DNA of 15,600 nucleotides from Candidatus Iainarchaeum sp. (GTDB taxonomy: Archaea > Iainarchaeota > Iainarchaeia > Iainarchaeales > Iainarchaeaceae): the NCBI GenBank assembly GCA_013331625.1, contig DUGC01000092.1, forward strand, positions 395 through 15,994. Reading direction: 5' to 3'. The position numbers and the translations under genes were made by a program. Position 1 is the stretch's first letter, and every line of letters begins with the position of its first letter. Shown here piece after piece: positions 7,803-14,159 of the stretch. The notes under the pieces were generated by a model, which was not told the DNA's origin, searched no databases, and was given only the letters and a program-made list of their open reading frames with translations.

Positions 7803-7859
7803 GCAACGGATTTGAGGGCAAGAAAGATGAGGCAATAATTCATTTGCCAAATCCGTTGC
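7803..7859. repeat. Perfect 12-bp inverted repeat with extendable stem
   Basis: GCAACGGATTTG at 7803-7814 is the exact reverse complement of CAAATCCGTTGC at 7848-7859. A further GCAA/TTGC pairing (7818-7821 with 7844-7847) extends the stem inward after a 3-nt bulge, leaving a loop of about 22 nt. It starts 23 nt after the stop of the giant gene. It lacks the T-run of a typical archaeal terminator. It could be an mRNA 3'-end hairpin, a protein-binding site or the remnant of a small mobile repeat. Confidence 0.8.
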
Positions 7860-7902
7860 GGGTGCGCAGGTTACATGGCAGGATAGAACCCTGCTATGCC
7901 CC

Positions 7903-7919
7903 GCAAACCAATGGTTTGC
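7903..7919. repeat. 17-nt palindrome with single-base centre
   Basis: GCAAACCA, a central A, then TGGTTTGC: eight perfect base pairs around one base. Such a short centre cannot form a good RNA loop but suits a dimeric DNA-binding protein. A second palindrome of the same design follows 3 nt later. Confidence 0.6.
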
Positions 7920-7921
7920 AA

Positions 7922-7937
7922 GGCCTCAACTTGAGCC
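7922..7937. repeat. Second short palindrome (CTCAA-C-TTGAG)
   Basis: CTCAA, a central C, then TTGAG (7925-7935) gives five perfect pairs, extendable by GG/CC across a one-base bulge. Being close to the preceding palindrome and of the same odd-centre design, it may form a paired operator with it. This is inference. Confidence 0.4.
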
Positions 7938-8055
7938 GGGATATGCCATATACTTTTGATTACTATAAAAAAAGGCAATTCACAAAACCCAAATTTTACC
8001 GTGCGGATGATCCGGAAGTTAGGTTTCCTTAGTGAAACACCCGAAGGGGGTTGGA

Positions 8056-8068
8056 AAATAAATTAAAT
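8056..8068 (+). promoter_or_regulatory. Candidate distal promoter of mcm
   Basis: AAATAAATTAAAT follows a purine-rich GGAA stretch (BRE-like). A start about 26 nt downstream (near 8088) would give a leader of about 100 nt containing both hairpins. A second candidate, TTTTAAAC at 8152-8159, would instead start transcription near 8182. The sequence alone does not decide between them. Confidence 0.4.
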
Positions 8069-8096
8069 GCCATTAATTAGGTTAAGGCCGTAATTG

Positions 8097-8117
8097 GTAG
8101 AGAATACGAATTCTCCT
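8097..8117 (+). promoter_or_regulatory. Hairpin in the possible mcm leader
   Basis: TAGAGAAT pairs with ATTCTCCTA (one bulged C) around an ACGA loop. GCCG (about 8087-8090) and CGGC (about 8130-8133) could close a larger structure around it. It would be part of the mRNA only if the distal promoter is used. Confidence 0.4.
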
Positions 8118-8136
8118 ACATACGCGCAGCGGCAAT

Positions 8137-8162
8137 GAGGTTTAGATGGGGTTTTAAACCTC
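8137..8162 (+). promoter_or_regulatory. 8-bp hairpin just before the mcm SD site, overlapping a possible TATA box
   Basis: GAGGTTTA (8137-8144) is the exact complement of TAAACCTC (8155-8162) across a 10-nt loop. Its 3' arm includes TTTTAAAC, a good TATA candidate in its own right. The element therefore either folds in a long leader RNA or is the proximal promoter itself. Confidence 0.5.
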
Positions 8163-8175
8163 GCGAGCCAGTTTT

Positions 8176-8181
8176 AGGTGG
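8176..8181 (+). promoter_or_regulatory. Shine-Dalgarno site of mcm
   Basis: AGGTGG lies in the block CAGTTTTAGGTGG (8169-8181), identical to 1281-1293 before aIF5A. Its distance to the second of two tandem ATGs (8189) is 7 nt, exactly as in aIF5A, which favours 8189 as the start. Confidence 0.65.
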
Positions 8182-8188
8182 GGATATG

Positions 8189-11100
8189 ATGGCTGAAAAT
8201 TCGCCCGGGCAGCGTGAGGACAACCCTTTTGTGGAAAAATTCAGGGAATTTCTCGAAGAGAGATATAAAAAGGAAATCGAGAGGCTCTCAAATGAATACC
8301 CCGCAAAGCGCAGCATATTTGTCGATTTCCGCGAGCTTGAGCACTACGATACAGAGCTTGCAGACGAGCTTTTGGCAAATTCTGACACCTGCATCGATGC
8401 GGCCCATCAGGCAATAAAAGAGATCGAAATCCCGCTCCTTGACATAGGGCAGGAAGGCTTCGCGCCGCACATACGCATCTTCAACCTGCCAATTGACAGG
8501 CAGCCAAAGCTAAAGGACATCAGCGCAAGCCACATCGGAAAGATCATCAGCGTCGAAGGCGTTGTAAGGCAGGTCACTGATGTCTTGCCAAAGCTAAAGT
8601 TCGCGAGCTGGAAATGCACGCGCTGCGAGGCAAACTACAAAGTGCCCCAGACAAAGAGCATCCCGAAAATGCCCACATTCTGTTCAGAGTGCAAGAACAG
8701 GGTTTTTGTTCTGGAGGAGGAATCAAGCGAATTTGAGGATTACCAGAAAATTCAGGTGCAAGAGCCCCTTGAGCTTTTGAAGGGAAGCGAGCAGGCGACG
8801 AACCTTGACATTTACGTAAGCGATGACCTTGTGAACAGGATCAGCCCGGGCGATCGCACAAGGATAACAGGCATAGTGCGCCTCATGCCCCCCAAGGAAA
8901 AGAAAGTGGTGTATGGCAGGTACCTTGAGGCGCTGCACCTTGAGGAGACTGCAAGGGAATTTGAGGAAGTCGAGATTAACCCTGATGAGGAAGAGGAAAT
9001 AAAAAAGCTTGCCGCACGCGATGACATTTATGACCTGCTCATACAAAGCATAGCCCCGCATATTTACGGCCATGAAGTGATGAAGGAATCAATCGCGCTC
9101 CAGCTTTTTGGGGGCGTGAAAAAGAACCTGCCAAACGACCAGCATGTGAGGGGGAATATCCACGTGCTGTTGGTAGGCGATCCGGGAATGGCCAAGTGCG
9201 TTTCAGGAGACACGAGGATGCTCATGAGCGACGGCACTTTATGCAGGATGGATGAATTTGCCGCAAAACACCTTGATGAAAATACAGCCACAAAGCTCGA
9301 TGACGGTTTTTACTCTGATGCTGATGCAACAATCCCGGTGATGGACGGGAACGGGAAAATCAGGGATGGAAAAGTTATAAGGGTCTTCAAGAGGAAACCC
9401 ACTGAAATGTTCGAAATCATGACATGGAGCGGCAGGAAAGTCAAAGTGACGCACACACACCCGCTCTTTGTATGCTCGGAAGGAAAAATAAAGGCAATCA
9501 AGGCAATGAACCTGGCCACAACTGATTTCGTGGCCGTTCCACGGAAACTACAGCTTAAAGGCAGGATGCAAAAGCTCGAAATGCCATGCACCGGAAAAAC
9601 CAACGCGGCCCACATCACTGTGCCGCAATACCTGAATGCTGAAGTGGCAAGGTTCATGGGGTACTTTTGCGCAGAAGGATACAGTGAAAAGACCAGGTCA
9701 ACAATTGGACTGAGATTCACTAACTCCGACAAGGAAGCGCTAGATGATTTCACGCGCATTTCAGTAAGGGAATTCGGCATCACACCCCATAGCAGAAATG
9801 GCAATAATTGCACAGAAGTTCGGGTCAGCGGAGTAGAACTTGGGGGCCTATTGAAAAAAAACGCGCCGGGAATACTTGAAAGGCCGGCAGGCAGGCACAT
9901 ACCGCAAAAAATACTATCAAGCACTCTTGAGGTCAAAAGGGAATTTTTACGCGGTTATTATGAAGGTGAAGGCCATGTCAGGAGAGATATACGGATGGTC
10001 GAGCTCTGCACCGCGAGCCCCCTTCTCGCGCAACAACTCAGGCAGATGCTCCTGGAATTCGGCATTGTGAGCACCTGCAAGGAAGTGGACAACTGCGCAA
10101 CGAACGGCAGCAGGGCCTACCGCAAGTATTACCGGACAAGGATCGGGGGAAAGTTCGCGATAAGATTCGCAAAAGAAATCGGCTTCATAACGGAGCGCAA
10201 GAAGGCCGCACTTGCAAAATGCACACTCAACGGCAAAAATATCAACACCAATAACGATATAGTGCCAAATATTGGCAAGGAGCTCAAAAAAGCGAGGGAA
10301 CTGCTGGGCCTAAGCCAGTTCAAAATGGGCATTGCGCGCACCACTTACCAGCACTTTGAAAGGGGTGACCGGAACCCTAGCAGGGAAGCGCTGCAAAAAA
10401 TTGCGATTACCCTCATCGGCGAACTTGAGCTCAGCAATTCATATGATAAGGAGTTGCAGGAGAAAGTCCTCAACATCCACAAGCATGCATTTTCTGAAAT
10501 ATTTTGGGACAGGATAAAAAAGGCGGAAAAAATCGAAAACGAAGAATGGATTTATGATGTTGAGGTTGAGCAGTTCCATAACTTCATTTCAAACGGAGTG
10601 ATATCACATAACTCCCAGATTCTCAAAGCAACCGATGCAATAGCGCCCAAATCGATTTATGTCGCCGGAAAAACATCCACAGGAGCGGGGCTTAGCGCCA
10701 CTGCGGTAAAGGATGAGTTCGGCGAAGGCGGCTGGACTCTCAAGGCAGGGGCGCTTGTGCTCGCTTCGGGCGGAATGGCGATGGTCGATGAATTCGACAA
10801 GATGGAAAAAGATGACCGGAGCGCAATGCATGAGGCCATGGAGCAGCAGCAGATAAGCGTTGCGAAGGCGGGGATAGTTACAAAATTCAAGTGTGACACA
10901 TCAATACTAGCTGCCGCAAACCCCAAGTACTCGCGCTTCGACCCCTACCAGCCATTCATAGAGCAGATTGACCTTCCTGCTTCACTCATAAGCAGGTTCG
11001 ACCTGTTCTTCATGATAAAGGATGTGCTTGACAGGAAGAAGGACCTGGAAATCGCGGGGCACATACTCAAGAGCCACAAGGCAGGGGAGATGATGCTCCA

Positions 11101-11704
11101 GCGCATGAAGCAGGGCATAAGCAAGAAGGATGAGGAGCTTGAGGAGATCACCGAGCTCATAACCCCCAAGATTTCAGGCGAGATACTCAAGAAGTACATT
11201 TCGTACGCGAGGCAAAACATTTTCCCGGTCCTCGAGAACGACTCGATGCAGGAAATCTCGGATTTCTATATAGCTCTCAGGGACCAGGGAAGGAAAGAGG
11301 GGGCTTACAGCGCGACCCACAGGCAACTCGAGGGAATGATAAGGCTCTCCGAGGCATCCGCGAGAGTGAGGCTTAGCAACAAGGTTGAGAGGCGCGACGT
11401 TGAAAGAGCCATAAGGCTAATTCGCACTTCGCTCGAGGACATGGTAACCGATCCGGAGACAGGCAAGATTGACATCGACATAATCACCTCAGGGCAAACC
11501 CATACAATGCTCTCGAACCTAAAGAAAATCCTTGGAATAATAAGGGAAAAGGCACAGGAATTTGACATCGTTCCGATGGAGGAAGTCATCAGCGAGGCAA
11601 AGACAATGGGCATTGACGCGGAAAAAGTTAGGGAGCTGATTGCAAAGCTGCAGAAGTCTGGGGACATCTACTACCCGAAACACGGGTTCGTGAAGCCGGC
11701 GTGA
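8189..11704 (+). CDS. mcm: Replicative helicase MCM, precursor with intein in Walker A
   Basis: The precursor has 1171 residues; the spliced protein would have 699, which is normal for archaeal MCM. MCM is the hexameric 3'-5' helicase of replication. The N-terminal domain has a zinc site (C143, C146, C165, C168) within an OB-fold. The AAA+ core has Walker A GDPGMAK|S, split after K336 by the intein (337-808). After it come Walker B GMAMVDEFDKM, sensor 1 ILAAANP, the arginine-finger segment LISRFDLFF and the sensor 2 region ATHRQLEGMIRLSE, then a C-terminal winged-helix region. Without splicing the P-loop is broken, so activity depends on the intein. The frame is open upstream to 8135, but the SD site and family alignment favour 8189. 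A T-rich stretch near 11738-11743 may end the transcript. Confidence 0.96.
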   Translation: MAENSPGQREDNPFVEKFREFLEERYKKEIERLSNEYPAKRSIFVDFRELEHYDTELADELLANSDTCIDAAHQAIKEIEIPLLDIGQEGFAPHIRIFNLPIDRQPKLKDISASHIGKIISVEGVVRQVTDVLPKLKFASWKCTRCEANYKVPQTKSIPKMPTFCSECKNRVFVLEEESSEFEDYQKIQVQEPLELLKGSEQATNLDIYVSDDLVNRISPGDRTRITGIVRLMPPKEKKVVYGRYLEALHLEETAREFEEVEINPDEEEEIKKLAARDDIYDLLIQSIAPHIYGHEVMKESIALQLFGGVKKNLPNDQHVRGNIHVLLVGDPGMAKCVSGDTRMLMSDGTLCRMDEFAAKHLDENTATKLDDGFYSDADATIPVMDGNGKIRDGKVIRVFKRKPTEMFEIMTWSGRKVKVTHTHPLFVCSEGKIKAIKAMNLATTDFVAVPRKLQLKGRMQKLEMPCTGKTNAAHITVPQYLNAEVARFMGYFCAEGYSEKTRSTIGLRFTNSDKEALDDFTRISVREFGITPHSRNGNNCTEVRVSGVELGGLLKKNAPGILERPAGRHIPQKILSSTLEVKREFLRGYYEGEGHVRRDIRMVELCTASPLLAQQLRQMLLEFGIVSTCKEVDNCATNGSRAYRKYYRTRIGGKFAIRFAKEIGFITERKKAALAKCTLNGKNINTNNDIVPNIGKELKKARELLGLSQFKMGIARTTYQHFERGDRNPSREALQKIAITLIGELELSNSYDKELQEKVLNIHKHAFSEIFWDRIKKAEKIENEEWIYDVEVEQFHNFISNGVISHNSQILKATDAIAPKSIYVAGKTSTGAGLSATAVKDEFGEGGWTLKAGALVLASGGMAMVDEFDKMEKDDRSAMHEAMEQQQISVAKAGIVTKFKCDTSILAAANPKYSRFDPYQPFIEQIDLPASLISRFDLFFMIKDVLDRKKDLEIAGHILKSHKAGEMMLQRMKQGISKKDEELEEITELITPKISGEILKKYISYARQNIFPVLENDSMQEISDFYIALRDQGRKEGAYSATHRQLEGMIRLSEASARVRLSNKVERRDVERAIRLIRTSLEDMVTDPETGKIDIDIITSGQTHTMLSNLKKILGIIREKAQEFDIVPMEEVISEAKTMGIDAEKVRELIAKLQKSGDIYYPKHGFVKPA
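9197..10612 (+). mobile_element. MCM intein (472 residues) with LAGLIDADG homing endonuclease and XRE-like HTH
   Basis: This is an in-frame insertion between Walker A lysine K336 and Ser809. It begins CVSGDTRMLMSDG (block A, Cys1 nucleophile), has the block B motif VTHTHPLF (T421, H424), and ends YDVEVEQFHNFISNGVISHN, followed by Ser as the +1 residue. These are the complete Cys1/His-Asn/Ser+1 splicing residues. The endonuclease has two LAGLIDADG-type motifs, FMGYFCAEGY (489-498) and FLRGYYEGEG (586-595), with acidic residues present at E496 and E594. Between the second motif and the C-terminal splicing block lies a helix-turn-helix of XRE type, residues about 695-740 (LKKARELLGLSQ, then FERGDRNPSREALQKIA). 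Both splicing and cleavage functions look intact. The P-loop is a known MCM intein site. Confidence 0.95.
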
Positions 11705-11724
11705 AGGGAAGTAACACTACTCAA

Positions 11725-11735
11725 GCAATTAAAAA
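11725..11735 (+). promoter_or_regulatory. Promoter (TATA element) of yggS
   Basis: GCAATTAAAAA centres about 27-29 nt before ATG 11759, predicting a leaderless transcript. The CTTTTTCC that follows may also end the mcm transcript. Confidence 0.5.
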
Positions 11736-11758
11736 CCCTTTTTCCCCGAATCCTCTTT

Positions 11759-12421
11759 ATGGGAGTCAAGGAGAATTACGCGAAGCTGAAGAAAGAGGTT
11801 GCGCAAACATGTGAGAAAGTCAGGCGCAAGCCGGGAGAAATAACGATTGTAGGGGTCACAAAGAACCAGCCCATCCAAAAAATAAGGGAAGCCGTGGTAG
11901 CGGGAATCGATGACATTGGGGAGAGCAGGGCGCAGGAGCTCGAGGAAAAATACCCTGATTTGAAAGAGCTTGGCGCGGAAATACACTTCATCGGCCACCT
12001 CCAGTCGAACAAGGTGAAGAGCGTCGTTCGAATAGCGGATTACATCCACTCGGTAGACTCCCTCGAACTGTTGAGGAAAATCCATTACGCCGCGCTCGAT
12101 CTTGACAAGGAGCAGAACATCTTCCTTCAGGTGAACACCTCCGGCGAGAGGCAGAAACACGGGATGGCTCATAGCGAGGTTGAGGACCTGCTGACCACGA
12201 TGAAGAACTTGCCTTACGGGAACGTGAAGTTCACCGGGCTGATGACCATCGCCCCCCTAACGGAAGACAAGGAAGCGATAAGGAAATGTTTTCAGGAGCT
12301 GCATGACATCAAGGAGCACCTAAGCCTCCATCATCTCTCGATGGGCATGAGCAACGATTTCAGGATAGCGATAGAGGAAGGGAGCACCGTGCTGCGCATC
12401 GGAACGCGGCTGTTCGAGTGA
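11759..12421 (+). CDS. yggS: YggS/PROSC (PLPBP) family pyridoxal-phosphate-binding protein
   Basis: This 220-residue alanine-racemase-fold protein is of normal length for the family. Members bind pyridoxal phosphate and buffer its supply in the cytosol, and no catalytic reaction is established for them. The PLP lysine is K35 in IVGVTKNQP. Other family motifs are present: GESRAQEL, HFIGHLQSNKVK, the SVDSLELL segment, QVNTSGERQKHGM (usually K.G), FTGLMTIAP, and the phosphate-binding end LSMGMSNDFRIAIEEGSTVLRIGTRLFE, quoted here in two halves joined at residue IAIEEG. It has its own leaderless promoter and stands between mcm and the presenilin-like gene, with no operon partner that would suggest a specific pathway. 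Confidence 0.95.
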   Translation: MGVKENYAKLKKEVAQTCEKVRRKPGEITIVGVTKNQPIQKIREAVVAGIDDIGESRAQELEEKYPDLKELGAEIHFIGHLQSNKVKSVVRIADYIHSVDSLELLRKIHYAALDLDKEQNIFLQVNTSGERQKHGMAHSEVEDLLTTMKNLPYGNVKFTGLMTIAPLTEDKEAIRKCFQELHDIKEHLSLHHLSMGMSNDFRIAIEEGSTVLRIGTRLFE

Positions 12422-12428
12422 CAAAAAC

Positions 12429-12438
12429 CTAATTAAAC
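12429..12438 (+). promoter_or_regulatory. Promoter (TATA element) of the presenilin-like gene
   Basis: CTAATTAAAC starts 9 nt after the yggS stop and centres about 26 nt before ATG 12460, so the message should be leaderless. Confidence 0.55.
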
Positions 12439-12459
12439 AGGTAACTACCAATTCTTTCC

Positions 12460-13290
12460 ATGAACAGGGGGCTTCTCGCACAGCTCGTGATTCTCTTCAT
12501 CATAACGCAGGCGATGGGCCTTGCTGTCGGGGATTTCCTAATAAACGAGCAGATAAGGACAAGCATAGTGAATGATGACCCTGAGTCGGTTGACAACAGC
12601 CTCGGCCTCATAGCGTGGGTGCTCGTGTTCACTGCCATGCTAATTTTAGTTATAAGGTTCGCGCCCGAGTGGCTGCTCACTATAATACTCAAGGGCATTG
12701 AGAGTCTGACTGTTTTCGGCACCAGCATAATTGTGCTTTTGCCAACGAAGCTCGCGGACGAGATAATCCTGGGAGCGGCAGCGCTCTCCGTTGCAGTCAG
12801 AATAATTTTCTCGAAAAACATTTGGCTCAGGAACGCTTCGAGCGTGGTCGCGGCGGCAGGCGCGGGCGCACTGATAGGCGCGTCCCTTGGGGTCGTTGCT
12901 GTGTTCGTGTTCATTGTGTTGCTCGCCATTTACGATTTCATCGCGGTGTTCAAGACAAAGCACATGGTGCAACTTGCAAAGACAGTGACATCGAAAAACC
13001 TGAGCTTTACATATGCGCTGCCCACACCAAGCCACCAGTTCGAGCTTGGCACAGGGGATTTGGTGATGCCGCTTGTTTTCGCGTCGAGCGTGCTTGCCGC
13101 CATGCAGCCCGTGCATCAGTTCCCCTACAGCATAATCCCGAGCATTGCAGTGCTTGCGGCATCATATGTCGGACTTGTACTCACACTTGATTATGTTTCG
13201 AAGAGGGAAGGGACTGCCTTGCCTGCGCTTCCGCCCCAGACAATCCTGATGCTGCTCACATTCGGGGCACTGAAGCTGATTGGTTTCTGA
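12460..13290 (+). CDS. Presenilin/signal-peptide-peptidase family intramembrane aspartyl protease
   Basis: This 276-residue polytopic membrane protein has about nine hydrophobic segments. It contains the three signatures of GxGD proteases (family A22): YD at 158-159 in LLAIYDFIAVF, GTGD at 197-200 with catalytic D200, and PALP at 255-258 near the C-terminus. These enzymes cut transmembrane helices such as leftover signal peptides within the membrane. The archaeal relatives (PSH type) have served as structural models for human presenilin. A hydrophilic loop (about 165-195) between the two catalytic segments is as expected. Nothing is missing from the active site. The substrate is unknown. Signal peptides or the single-span anchor of the 1408-residue protein are possible substrates, which is speculation. 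Confidence 0.92.
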   Translation: MNRGLLAQLVILFIITQAMGLAVGDFLINEQIRTSIVNDDPESVDNSLGLIAWVLVFTAMLILVIRFAPEWLLTIILKGIESLTVFGTSIIVLLPTKLADEIILGAAALSVAVRIIFSKNIWLRNASSVVAAAGAGALIGASLGVVAVFVFIVLLAIYDFIAVFKTKHMVQLAKTVTSKNLSFTYALPTPSHQFELGTGDLVMPLVFASSVLAAMQPVHQFPYSIIPSIAVLAASYVGLVLTLDYVSKREGTALPALPPQTILMLLTFGALKLIGF

Positions 13291-13435
13291 ATTGCTGGGC
13301 GTGGCTGCCGCAGTGATTCTGCTGCAACGCTGCGCCTGCTGCATGGAATGATTTCAAAAACCAACGGATTGCATTTAGGAAAATCGATTTTGCAGGTTCA
13401 TTATTGCCCTATGAAGCAGATTGCTATTTTGTTTT

Positions 13436-14041
13436 TCAGATGCCGAACACTGCCTTGAGGATTTCTATCCCCAATGCACCTGCCATTATTGCGATGAAAT
13501 GCTTTATCGTCTTGCCTGCAAAGACCGCTGCAAAAAAACGCTCAGGCGGGAATTTCACAAGTCCTGCCGCAAGGCCTATGAAGTCGAACGGAAACGGGAC
13601 CAATGCGCCGAGGAATATGACGACTGTGCCGCCCCTGCCAAGCCTTGACTTTATCTGCTCTATTTTTTCCACCTGTTCCTTGCCGAAGCGCGCAGCTATG
13701 TTGGAGCCCTGCAGCCCAAGTATGTAGGCCGACAATTCCCCTATTGCAGCGCCAAGGCCGACTATCACTGCCATTATCACATAATTGTGGAAGGCGGGTT
13801 CGAGGCCCACAAGATGCGGATTTGCCCCGAGAAATATCACAATGACATCAAGGGGAACTGGCAGGAATATCGTTGCATTGGCGATTATGGCAGCCACGAA
13901 GAGGCCTATGAGCCTGTACTGCTGTATCACGTCATTGAAAAAGCTTGGGTTTGAGGAGATGAAAATGAAGAAATATGCAAGCAGGGCTATTATGGCAATC
14001 CCGATTAATACGTGCAGGACGAAGTTGTTTTTCTGCGCCAT
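13436..14041 (-). CDS. DedA/VTT-domain (SNARE-associated) membrane protein
   Basis: This 201-residue integral membrane protein has about five or six hydrophobic segments. The VTT-domain features are visible: the re-entrant segment LGAAIGELSAYILG, then VVIFLGALVPFPFDFIGLAAG followed by FPPERFFAAVFAGKTIKHF, where GlyLeuAlaAlaGly and the basic residues match the DedA pattern. DedA/VTT proteins are linked to lipid flipping and membrane homeostasis; the archaeal substrates are unknown. One common variation is seen here, FPFDF where many bacterial members have an R..P motif. The start at 14041 has a TATA box about 34 nt upstream (14068-14080, minus), giving a leader of roughly 8 nt. It diverges from aIF2-beta and is probably a single-gene transcript. 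Confidence 0.88.
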   Translation of the reverse strand: MAQKNNFVLHVLIGIAIIALLAYFFIFISSNPSFFNDVIQQYRLIGLFVAAIIANATIFLPVPLDVIVIFLGANPHLVGLEPAFHNYVIMAVIVGLGAAIGELSAYILGLQGSNIAARFGKEQVEKIEQIKSRLGRGGTVVIFLGALVPFPFDFIGLAAGLVKFPPERFFAAVFAGKTIKHFIAIMAGALGIEILKAVFGI

Positions 14042-14067
14042 GAAACCATTAGCATATCTGCATTTTT

Positions 14068-14080
14068 CCTTATTAAAGTG
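14068..14080 (-). promoter_or_regulatory. Promoter (TATA element) of the DedA-like gene
   Basis: Read on the minus strand, CACTTTAATAAGG centres near 14075, predicting transcription from about 14049, just ahead of the ATG at 14041. Confidence 0.5.
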
Positions 14081-14128
14081 CCTTTTCTCCTGAAATTGAG
14101 GCGGAATTATTGCAGAATCCCGACAAAT

Positions 14129-14138
14129 GTTTTAAAAT
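14129..14138 (+). promoter_or_regulatory. Promoter (TATA element) of the aIF2-beta cluster
   Basis: GTTTTAAAAT centres about 26 nt before the tandem ATGATG at 14160, predicting a leaderless first gene. No other promoter of similar strength is seen before 15200, so the next two genes should be co-transcribed. Confidence 0.6.
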
Positions 14139-14159
14139 GAACCGTGGCAAGAATTAATC

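Larger units (their letters stand above)
7781..8188. other. Gene-free spacer rich in inverted repeats, ending in the mcm promoter and leader
   Basis: No convincing gene lies in these 408 nt. In order the spacer holds a 12-bp perfect inverted repeat (7803-7859), two adjacent odd-length palindromes (7903-7919 and 7922-7937), a small hairpin with a CCC/GGG core (about 8034-8050), an AT-rich promoter element (8056-8068), and two hairpins (8097-8117 and 8137-8162) just before the mcm SD site. A 62-codon frame at 7844-8032 is not supported. Confidence 0.7.

Noticed and set aside
7844..8032. 62-codon plus-strand frame in the repeat-rich spacer, TTG start
   Set aside because: No SD or TATA at a suitable distance, it begins inside the inverted repeat and runs through both palindromes, and the product resembles nothing I know. 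A shorter version from ATG 7943 has the same problem.
8085..8135. tRNA-like look (TTGGTAGAG followed by hairpins)
   Set aside because: No 7-bp acceptor stem, no T-loop GTTCRA motif and no proper anticodon arm can be drawn; only isolated hairpins remain.
8135..8188. Upstream ATG extending MCM by 18 residues
   Set aside because: The extension lies over the 8137-8162 hairpin and the SD site, and its sequence does not resemble an MCM N-terminus. The SD spacing favours 8189.
11729..12172. Minus-strand frame opposite yggS
   Set aside because: The opposite strand encodes a complete, motif-rich YggS protein; the minus frame has no family features.
13291..13435. CTGC-rich stretch between the presenilin-like and DedA-like genes
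   Set aside because: Several CTGC/GCTGC words look repetitive but form no regular repeat or convincing terminator hairpin.
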